This document shows, in pieces, positions 55,301 through 64,000 of a stretch of DNA of 64,000 nucleotides. The notes beneath the pieces are model-generated. The model had not been told where the DNA came from and made no database searches. It saw only the letters and a program-made list of their open reading frames with translations. The stretch is taken from NCBI GenBank assembly GCA_964019165.1, contig OZ025279.1, forward strand, positions 8,012,617 to 8,076,616, given 5' to 3'. The translations under genes and the position numbers were made by a program. The stretch comes from Mastigias papua (lineage: Eukaryota > Cnidaria > Scyphozoa > Rhizostomeae > Mastigiidae). How positions within the stretch are numbered: position 1 is the first letter of the stretch; each line of letters opens with the position of its first letter.

Positions 55301-57540
55301 GTGAGCATAGCGTTCATACACATGTGGATCTGAATCTGGTATGAAATCCGGTTAGACGCATTCAGAAGTATCCTGCACCATCTTATGGATGTATCTTACT
55401 TAAATGGCTGACGAAGAGGATCAGTGTCAAAAAAAAATTGCGTGTGTGGCCCAAAGTCATGCTTGAAATGTTGTGTTCACAAAATCGAGTATGGTCCCAT
55501 AGAATTGCTTGACACTCATGCGTGACACCTAAAATATTTGCAACAACTCCACCACTCCACTGCGCTACTACAATTAAGAGGACAAACTCTATTTAATATA
55601 TGATCACTAATGTTTGTCCTCAAATTGTATGAAAGCCTGTGGAGCTTTTGTAAGTAATTTGATTATATGTTACGCATGACTGATAGAGAGGGTATCAAAT
55701 GGAACGGGAGGTAGGAATAAGACTTAACGGAGACAGCCATAGGAGGGGGGTTATACAGGGACCTGAAATATACCAATAAAAGCTCATATTCAATGCTCCT
55801 TTCTCCTTAACATTGAAAAAAACAGTCTACATATAACTACCGGCTTATACGTCCCATTTTTTATTGACATGTGCATATATGTTCCCATATGTACATATAC
55901 ATATATGCCCACATTTACATGTATGTTCCTAGGCCAAACCTGACTGGGGCACCTTAAATTACACCTAAAGAGCTTTCGACACCCTGTTAGCAAGAACTGT
56001 TACATCAAATAAAGATACCTGCATACTATTTTAGGTATTTTCTAAAAACGAAATTATTGGATTGTATGCGGACTTTAATGTACGCGAAAGACTGAATTCA
56101 ACTGTACTCCATATGAGGCTCAATGATTTGTTCGGGGTCTTCAGAGTAATCTGACCCTGCATGTAATATTACTCAAGCTGATTTGCAAAGTAGAGCTAAG
56201 AGCATTGCTTTAAGACGCGATATTTAAAATCAACAGTTTTGGACTTGCCAAATTTAATTTATACGAGGATATCTGAGATGGAGAGAGCCAAACAGGAGAC
56301 TCCAGATGTGTAAGAATCTCCTGAAAATGGACTTCATAGATAGCTTGTTGTTAATCGAAGTTAACAAACTCATAGAATATAAAAATGGACAGGCTAGCAG
56401 TCATTTTGATTGAACTTTATGCAAGAATGAAAATGTTTTGCTTATCAGTATTATGCACAGGTCCCCTTGACACTTTAGAACGTAATTTTGAAAGCTTCTT
56501 TTGTGACGTGTAATCAATGTCTCTTTGAAAAAAGCGGTGTCATTATGAATGATGTATGGATGAATGGTCTAAGGAATTTGATAAAAAAGCGAATTTTCAA
56601 AGCAATTTTCAAAGCAATTGTAAAAGAAATATTAATAAGTCCAGTTTTGCAAGAGGCTCTTAGTGCACCCAGAGTTCCTTTCATTTGCTGCTTCTGAGGG
56701 CTCAATGATAATTATCATTGTAATTCGTGTGATGGATAGCAGAATTTATTAAAATTCAATGCAGCATGCTCCTTGGGCGAATCCATGCAGTAAATGAATT
56801 GTGCCCTACTGAGGCATTGCGTGGCTTTAGAAGTGGAATGTTAATCACAGTACCATCAAATGATATCTGCAAAGTTAGTCGTGGGATATGGTGGAAAGGG
56901 AGTCAGATGTTGAGCATGCATGGCGAATGGTCACAATGATATCAATGTAAGTTATAGGCAGGCATGCATCTATAGCATCGAAAATAGAGAAGGTTGTGCT
57001 GCCGATAACTGCTTAACGAAGTCAAGACCAAGAGTAGTGAATGGTATCTAATTGATGAAGACTTCAAACTCACGACAAGAGAGAAATTTTTCAACTATTA
57101 CCATAGAAATTAACTTACTCAAAATCTGAGAAGGCAGCAAAGTGCTTGAAGTAAATGGGAGCTTGCAATGAAAAGAAGAAAATAGTTAATGTATTCACCA
57201 TGGTGTCTGTGAAGATTCATCACAGAAGGAAATGCGAAAGCATGAGCATAAAAGAGCGCTGAAACATTTTAGCGACATATGGAAGAAATTTTAAAGTTAT
57301 ATATTTTGACTAAAGCCCAATTTCGTATCGTCCTTTCTCTACCCCTACCAAATTCAACTTCACTTACTTGATCACAGTTTATTGGTATTTTCGCTACATG
57401 GCTAGCATATTGCAAAATTTCCACTGGGGAATTAATCATTAGCTAATCAGCACCTGTACTTAGAAAGCTTGTTGGTGATATCAAATCCTTGAATTTTTAA
57501 GGTGTAGTCTCCCAACTGTTTTGTCTTAGCATCTGCAATC
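52361..57540. other. Intergenic, no recognisable gene
   Basis: The longest frames (plus 52576-52887, plus 54877-55221) match nothing I know. A short palindrome (CACCAATGG ... CCATTGGTG) lies near 52967-53003. Confidence 0.4.
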
Positions 57541-57840
57541 ATTTCCTGTGTCTAACCGCCAAAGAGTATTTCAAAGCAATTTCTGAATCCTTCACCTTCT
57601 TCCTAACAAAATGGTAATTGATATTACCCCTTTTGTCATCTTCATGGATGTAAGTTGTTTGATCTTGAGAGAGTCCAAAATAGTTCAGCAATAAACGAAC
57701 CCATATTCCCTCTTGCAAAACTAAATGTGTTGCAATATTTTCAGCTTCCATTGAAGATAGAGGTACTATTGGTTGCATGTTACTTGCCAAGCTTATTCCT
57801 CCACGCATAAGAATTGTTTCCTCAGTTATCATTGACACAT
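57541..57840 (-). pseudogene. Ty1/copia RNase H fragment
   Basis: The minus frame reads GGISLASNMQPIVPLSSMEA, then VRLLLNYFGL and INYHFVRKKV. This matches the copia RNase H layout (ISW.S..Q..VALS..EAE ... LL...G ... I.YHF.R..V). No other copia domain is adjacent, so it is an isolated relic. Confidence 0.85.
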
Positions 57841-57849
57841 CCTTCAAGT

Positions 57850-58345
57850 TGAACCTTTTTCTTTCTGACTGTTGCATAGTGTGCCAGGATTTGTAGCTCG
57901 TTTTTAATAGTTTCTCAACAGTTTCCATTCAAGCTCATGTAAGAGAGGCTTACAAAGAGCATTGACACTGCTATTCGTTACATTTTTTGTTGTCCTGTTT
58001 TGCAGTTTTTGTAACTGGTTAAGCTATGTTATCTCACAACGGCTCCAAATGGAACTGCAGAAGCTCGAGTGAAATTTGATGATCCCTGTTCAACGAAGAA
58101 AGCTATTTCCATGCTTCAAGCCAACCAATCTAGACACTTTTGAAGACAGCTTTGATATGCTCCTTCCATTTGAAAGAATTATGAACTTCGTCGCCAAGAA
58201 ACTTATTGTTAAGAGCTACTGCATACTTGGTGTTTCTGATTTTCACCTGAGAATCAGTATTGTGATCTTTCAGAGTTCTCATGCTTTTCCTTTCTTGACA
58301 AACGCATTGCATGAGTTTTGTCGCATTGAAAGAAAGCGTGCTTCC
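57850..58345 (-). pseudogene. LINE reverse-transcriptase C-terminal fragment
   Basis: The minus strand reads FKWKEHIKAVFKSV, then after stops LNQLQKLQNRTTKNVTNSS and ALCKPLLHELEWKLL. These are the S-W-K-H-I and LQ-x-LQNRAAR...PLL..LGW landmarks of LINE RT C-termini. It lies directly upstream, on the same strand, of the copia fragment, which may have inserted into it. Confidence 0.82.
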
Positions 58346-58375
58346 TTTAAGCCATTATTTACCTATAGACGTTAA

Positions 58376-59227
58376 CAGACTTAATTAACTGATATCGTAA
58401 TTAATTGATATTGTAAGAATGATAGAGAATACTGGTATCACCAGCATGAAAGGAAATATTTGAGTATTTTATAGCTAGTGGCAGTCAATGATATCAATAA
58501 GAAATAAAAGGCACGACACGATCCCTGCAGTACTCCTATAGTTAGGCCATGAACCATCGAATTTACACTTCCTATACTACAAAAATTATTTCCGTTAGGA
58601 AAAGCCAGGATTTTGTCTTGGCAAGCTCCTGCTGCTGAACCCCGCGATGCTATAGTTATTGACAAAGAATGCTGTGACTGATGTTGTTACAGGCGTTTTT
58701 CATGTCAATGAGTACCAAACTGACTAATTTTCCTAAATAAAATCTGATATACCATTCATAGGTACCTTTAGTAGAAGTGTTAAAGTTAAATTGAGAACTA
58801 GAAGACCTGGCTGATCAGATGAGAATAAACCATCTTTACTTTATGAACTGGAACAGTTGTGATTGTTTGAGAGTTCACAATGGCAAGTAAAACAAGTTTG
58901 AAACGGAAATAGGATATGTTGCTATTCCCAAAGCTCTTTGAGTTTTTGTGTTATCGAGTGCATCCCTTATATCCTAAGTGTTAACAAGCCTGAAAGTAAC
59001 TTTTCTAGTAAAAGAGTTTTGATTGTTGTGGTAGTCCCAGGTAGAAGAGGATCGGATGATCAACTTTGCTCTTACTAAATATACACTGATCCTAATTTAT
59101 AGATTATTGATTCTTGCCATATGATCATTACAGTTATTTTCTCCTGATAAGAAATGTAGTGAGGAGGGTATTGGTAGAAGGTACTCAAATTTCTGGGCAT
59201 TTAAGGCCTAAATGCAGCTTTGAGCCA
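58376..59227. other. Intergenic, nothing recognised
   Basis: No coding similarity or structured repeat seen apart from short AT-rich tracts. Confidence 0.45.
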
Positions 59228-59640
59228 CTAACTGCCGGCAGCTATCGCAGGTATTGGAGTATCTGAGGCACTTACGACACATTGAAGACAAATTGCCTGC
59301 TCCTGTCAGCGGTATCGGGGACGAAGTTGCAATGTTTTCAACTCTTTCCGCATGTATCTGCGGCGGCCACCGATTGCCGCTGGTAGTTTTTTCAATAGAT
59401 ATAATAATGTATATTAACAATTTACAAACAGACAATCTACTTTACGACACTACGAAGACGATACCAGGGGATGCAAAGTATCATGACTACCCACTGGCCT
59501 TTAAGGTACTCCTCTGATCGAAAACAACTAAATTCCACAGTTTATGACACAGTAGTGACAGTTAAGCCGCAGGTAGTGTGCTTCCAATGTGCCGTAAGTC
59601 AGGCAGAAACCATTGCCTGTGATAGTCGCCGGCAGTTAAA
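59228..59640. mobile_element. Non-autonomous element with about 60-bp inverted repeats
   Basis: The arm 59228-59286 (AACTGCCGGCAGCTATCGCA ... CACTTACGACACATTGAAG) is the approximate reverse complement of 59581-59640, at roughly three quarters identity. The true ends may lie slightly further out. The open frames at 59208-59435 and 59254-59517 are inside it and are not genes. Confidence 0.65.
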
Positions 59641-59819
59641 GACACATTGAAACCAGGCTTACCGGTTTCTGAATTCAAAATGGGGCGGCAAAGATAATGG
59701 TCTTACAACAGACGTGACTCATGTCTTTAGGGAAGGGGTTACATAGAAATTATTTATTTAAAAATTCAATATATTAAAAGCACAACTGAACAGTGTTTCT
59801 TAGGGTTGTAACAATATAG

Positions 59820-59905
59820 CAAAGGTCATCCAGTTTCTTAAACTTTTGGGTTATGTAGCCCAGTTTCTTATAGACTGGTTTTTTATTAAAAGTATGTGTA
59901 TGCTT
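59820..59905. repeat. Family-1-like repeat fragment
   Basis: Contains CAGTTTCTTATAGACTGG and nearby TTTCTTAAACTTTTGGG words similar to family-1 right ends. Weak match. Confidence 0.35.
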
Positions 59906-60133
59906 TCATGTGATTTGCTTCCAGTGAAAAAATCTACTATCCTTGCCTAGGTGTGATTCTCTTTGAAAAGACTTAATACTGGAATAATCAGTTACGATTG
60001 CATTGCCCAGGGTATATCTTGTTGAATAGCACTTGGCCTTAGTTTCATGCAAATCGAAATAGATTTATGCAAATTGGGCCTTTATTCACAAGTAACTAAA
60101 CTATTTCAATTCAATTTTCAGTCAATCTAAAAG

Positions 60134-60197
60134 ATGACAATTCTGTATATCATTACCGGATGTCTTTTTGCGATGATTCGTTTGTCAACGGCCCAAG
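60134..60197 (+). CDS. EGF/ZP gene exon 1 (signal peptide)
   Basis: ATG 60134 begins a short hydrophobic leader ending ...LSTAQ, followed by a GTAAGA donor in phase 1. An alternative internal ATG at codon 14 would destroy the leader. Confidence 0.8.
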
Positions 60198-62050
60198 GTA
60201 AGAGAGGCTACACATTTCACTTCATTTTCTTCCCGTAAATAGCATTGAAAGCAAGGAAATTGACAAAATTCATTACACCCGTATCACTCCATGAGCTAGG
60301 TCATACTGTGCAATTATCTTATGTATGGCAATTGATATAACGTTGAGAGAACAAATACTGTTCCGATGCATAAAACATGACTATATACGAAACATTGTGT
60401 GATCTTAAGAATGGCGTTCAGAAGCCACTCCAGCATTGTACTGTATCGTAAATTCTCTATCAAGCCCCCTGGGGGCTTATTTTTTAAGTACTTCTTTAGA
60501 AGGGGCTTATCGGAGTGTGGGCCTATTTGAGAGGGGGGCTTAATGAGTTTTTGAAATTAGAACAGATTTTCTATGGTGATATAATGTGTATATTTAAAGA
60601 ATCTTCACCAATAATATTGTCAGCTTTATCAGTTATACGTCATCGGCCAGACGAGTAGGCAGTTGGTACCATGTTTAACATATTTGGTATCACCCGACCT
60701 GGACTTGAACCCACGAACTCTCGTTTGTAAGGGCGCCATTCTTCTCTAACATGCTACATTGTAATTTTTACAGTTTTGGTATTAAGCTATTTTAAAAGCA
60801 GATAACAATGAGGCAAGTATCATAACCTTTGCAGCAGATGGACCCATAATGAATTGAAGATTGGGGCTAATTGAGGTTAATAGTGAAGATGGAAACTTAA
60901 CCGATATTTGGCTTATGAATGTATAAAGGAGTAGAGTTATGAGCCATAGTGTATAATGGTGTTTGAGCCTTTTCGTATGTAGTAAGTAAAGATATTGAGG
61001 ATTTTTCATTTAAGATGTGAGCCTTTTGTCTAGTATAAATTTGATGCAAATCAATTATAAATATTATATACTTGTAATGACGTAGATGAGTGCCAGCTTG
61101 GAACACACAACTGTAACGTGAATGCTGAGTGCACTGACACTGCTAATAGCTTCACTTGTACCTGCAAAGAAGGATACTTGGGAAACGGAACTTCTTGCGA
61201 TGGTAAGGAGAACTGAACAATTCTTAGACATCAATAATTGCTTAAATCTGTTAATTATAAAATTTTTGCATAATGACACTTAATTAGATATGATTCTTCA
61301 TTATGGCTCCAAAGCATGGCCTGAAGAAATATTTTAAGGCCACAAATATTAGTATCAACGACAGGATCGTCAAAATACTGAATGAAATATGCTAAAATAC
61401 TGATTGAAATCAATATTGAAAGTTTTGATTCAAACAAAAGGATTGCCGCCTACATATTGTTGTAAGTATAGTTCAAGGTATGGTTCGTCCAATTCGTCAA
61501 ACTTTTCGATCTTGATGAGATTGAGCGTTGGTCGAAGAACAGAGCTCTGTAGCTTGTAGCTTTGGTACTTGCTTGAAGTACAGAAATAAAACTTTGTTGA
61601 TATTCTTTCAAAGTCATGGGAACCTGATTTGGTTGGGAAATTTTGAATGATTCCTTAATTGAATGATAGTGACAGAACTTTCTCTTTTAGAGGGAACGCA
61701 CAAAGTGGAGTGCGATGAAAATTTCATGATAATTTATCTGGATTCCCGTATACAAACATCAGACACTTCATTGATCACTTTGAGAGATGCCTCGTGCACT
61801 GCAAAACTGTATGCTCCTTCCAATCAATATGGATTGAGCACTACCTATGATAAATGCGGAACAACGAAGAAGGAAACTGCAACACATATCTTATATGAGA
61901 ACGAAGTCACATGGATATTCGGCAATGACACAAGCGGAGTAATACGACACGGAGGAAAAAAGATCAATTTTACCTGCTCTATTGACAGATATCAAAACGT
62001 ATCATTCCTAAGTCTGGCTCCAACAACATCATTCTTGACAGGAAAAGAAG
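60134..62050 (+). CDS. Secreted EGF plus ZP-domain protein, 5' part
   Basis: Exons 60134-60197, 61086-61202 and 61691-62050 form one frame of 180 complete codons with phases 1, 1 and 1. Residues 1-21 are a signal peptide (MTILYIITGCLFAMIRLSTAQ minus its last residue fits the pattern of a hydrophobic core and small residues before cleavage). Residues 22-60 are a calcium-binding EGF domain, and residues 61-180 a ZP-N half-domain with four cysteines. The ZP-C half, the cleavage site and any membrane anchor must lie further on; I found no matching exon before 64000. EGF plus ZP is the build of uromodulin- and OIT3-like extracellular proteins, which polymerise into matrices or coats. The exact orthologue cannot be set. 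Confidence 0.85.
60439..60550. repeat. Fragment of the 31128-31516 MITE family
   Basis: Contains TCAAGCCCCCTGGGGGCTTA and GAGGGGGGCTTAATGAG, the same GGGGGCTTA and AGGCCC words and order as the TA-flanked MITE in CCDC24 intron 2. It lies in intron 1 of the EGF/ZP gene. Confidence 0.6.
60681..60758 (-). repeat. tRNA-like A and B box segment, probable SINE head
   Basis: On the minus strand, TAGCATGTTAGAGAAG resembles a pol III A box and GTTCGTGGGTTCAAGTCC a B box, about 22 bases apart. An acceptor stem does not form, so this is more likely a tRNA-derived SINE or tRNA pseudogene than a working tRNA. Confidence 0.45.
61086..61202 (+). CDS. EGF/ZP gene exon 2 (calcium-binding EGF)
   Basis: A 117-nt symmetric phase 1-1 exon, typical of shuffled EGF modules, from a GACGTAG acceptor to GTAAGG. 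Six cysteines at residues 24, 31, 37, 46, 48 and 59. The DEC start and the CTDTANSFTCTC segment fit calcium binding and Asp/Asn hydroxylation consensus. Confidence 0.92.
61691..62050 (+). CDS. EGF/ZP gene exon 3 (ZP-N)
   Basis: A 360-nt exon from TCTCTTTTAG to a GTGAAA donor, which is weak but in the required phase. Cysteines at residues 68, 96, 116 and 156 match the C1-C4 pattern of ZP-N: HKVECDENFMIIYLD opens it, then ASC-TAKLY, DKCGTT and INFTC. The frame stays open to 62241, but those residues turn hydrophobic and lack ZP-C features, so I read them as intron. Confidence 0.85.
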
Positions 62051-64000
62051 GTGAAAGTTTCTCACTCTTCTCTTCTGTAAACAGTTTGGTAATGGGCTTT
62101 TATTCTTGTAACAAGAGATATTTGATCTTCCTCTTTCTTTTCAATCCATTTTACTTGATTTATCTATTACTTACAAAGATAATTGTGCAATGTTGTCATA
62201 TGAGCATCATGTTGGTTCGTGTAAGAATGCTACCAATCTAGCCCATACTATAGTGTATACGAACTGTTTTATATTCTCAATGAAAGTAAAATATTTATTC
62301 AAAGAAATAGTTTCTGCTTATCTTCTTAGAATTGTTAACTTAGTTTTAAGTCAGTTTTGGGCTCATTGACATTTATCGTACAGGTTGGGAATTGAGTTCT
62401 ACCAGCATCGGTTCGGCAAAAATTAAAAATTTATTAGGCAGAGTTGTCACCTACCAAGTGGCTTTTCTGTGGAAGAACAGAGTGCAGAAAAAGTCTAACC
62501 TTCCTCTGGCTGCTGATTCTTCATACAAAACCTTACTCAGTCAAGAAATCAAAACTAGCTAAATTCTTTTTAACTCTTTGTTTTATGTATATCTCTAGTA
62601 AGAGAGCATTATCTATGACCGGGAGGGGGGCTGAAGATAAAATTGTGGGGTAACTGTAAAATATAAGCCGTGCTAGGTGGGGTAGAAGAATAACTTTTGA
62701 CCACATGGGTAGTGTAAAAACATATACGATACTTAAGCATAAATACACCCTTGCTTTATTGTTTTCCTTCGGTGGGGGAAAGAAAATTTGACTTAAGCAA
62801 ATGGTGGGTAAAATCTTTTCTGAGGGTATATAATACTTTCTCTTCAGTCCCCACCTCAGACATAAATAATGACCGCTCCCTAATTAGAAGCTATTTCTCA
62901 ACTATTTTTCAACTTCACGGTAACAGGAGTAATATTGTATACATATTCTCTTGTATATGTAGGATGGCAGATCATTAATAAAAGTCGCACACAATAACTA
63001 AACTGAAATGACTCAAATGAAGTAAATTTGTTCTAAAGCATAATTCAGAGCAATGTATTGGAACTTGAACCTGGCAATTTGATTTAGGATAAATTTTAGA
63101 AGGGCTATGCCTTTCTTGGTAATTTTCATTGTAACTGAAAACTTTGCTCGAACTGGATTGTTGATAAAATTACTACACCTTTCTCAAATGTGACAGAAAA
63201 CAGAATCCTCCTCCGGTTTGCGGCCGTGCCTTTTTCTGGGCTCTGTAGGTAAGCCTCACTTACCTGTGGCTGCACAGATACCCAGCATATCGGTGTAATC
63301 AATGCTACTGGTACTCGAAAGGTTACTAGCAATATGGCTTTAATCTGCATTTTAAGGCATTACCACTTTGATTAGCCCTTTAAAACATTGATGTACTCCA
63401 CGATATCTCACATTTTACATTGAATCGACTGTTTAGTAAAATTTCTCAAATAACGCAGTTCAAATGGCTCAACATCATGCACTTGCTGGAAGTCCGTATT
63501 ACTTCATTTTTATGCTTATAAGCTCCTACCTACAGTATCATATGAAGGCATACGCAATCCTGTTGCGGCAATTCAATCTCGAGAGCATATACATGAATAT
63601 ACTCGTTAAAATTCATGCCTTTAACTTCATAGATATATATTCAGAAAGTCATAAATTTTCAGTAGTTTTAATATTTTCCAAGGCTCTATTTTGAGTTGAA
63701 ATTCCAGGATTTGCTATTTTAAATACACAAACTATTTAACTCGTAATTATAATTGACAAGTATAAGGCTTGTTTTACTAGACTGAGTTTTCACACAATGT
63801 TCTTTTACTTTACATTGCATACTCTATATCCGGATGGATTGTGAACGATTTGAGTCGTATCGGGGGACTAACATCTTTGAGCTTTAAGTAATATTGATTA
63901 CATTTTTCTAAAAGCATGGATCAGCTAGTCTATAGTGTAGGCAGGCACAAAGCTCGAACTCATACGGCATCGAGAAAGCGCACTTATCAAAAGAAGTTGA
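62051..64000 (+). other. Probable intron 3 of the EGF/ZP gene
   Basis: No exon encoding a ZP-C half was found to the window end. Open frames such as 62444-62653 and 62751-62978 match nothing I know. Confidence 0.45.

Noticed and set aside
57539..57928. Single 129-codon gene on the minus strand
   Set aside because: It is a run-through of a copia RNase H fragment into LINE-like sequence; not a host gene.
63910..64000. tRNA-like B box on the minus strand (GAGTTCGAGCT)
   Set aside because: No matching A box or cloverleaf could be fitted within the window.

Overview
This window reads as nuclear genomic DNA of an invertebrate animal. The evidence is spliced genes with consistent GT-AG boundaries and kilobase-scale introns, animal-specific protein families (ZSWIM4/5/6, CCDC24, a secreted EGF plus zona pellucida protein), long dinucleotide tracts, and many decayed LINE, Ty3/gypsy, Ty1/copia and MITE-like copies. 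The sequence is AT-rich by eye. A cnidarian is a reasonable guess, because EGF/ZP proteins and CR1-like LINEs of this type are common there, but nothing here proves the phylum. There are no bacterial operons, CRISPR arrays, rRNA genes or convincing tRNA genes.

Layout. Bases 1-9335, minus strand, hold most of a ZSWIM4/5/6-type gene in four exons; its 3' end runs off the left edge. Its introns carry three copies of one MITE-like family. Bases 9336-27680 have no recognisable host gene: they hold LINE scraps, a mariner-like MITE with clean TA flanks, a foldback element, hairpins, AT tracts and a recent 386-bp tandem duplication. Bases 27681-47325, plus strand, hold a complete nine-exon gene for a 393-residue CCDC24-like coiled-coil protein. 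Its introns hold large microsatellites, a TA-flanked MITE, a LINE relic and, in intron 6, a broken gypsy element of about 6 kb with both LTRs. Bases 47326-60133 are again mobile-element debris: a CR1-like LINE 3' end, a jockey-like RT relic and a LINE/copia composite. Bases 60134-62050 and onward, plus strand, start a secreted EGF/ZP gene: signal peptide exon, calcium-binding EGF exon, ZP-N exon. The rest of that gene lies beyond 64000 or was not found.

The three genes are unrelated in function (a probable intracellular SWIM-domain adaptor, a coiled-coil protein of unknown role, an extracellular matrix or receptor-type protein) and show no sign of co-regulation. I found no new gene system. 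The most useful results are the three exon structures, worked out from splice sites, reading phase and family similarity, and the mobile-element catalogue.
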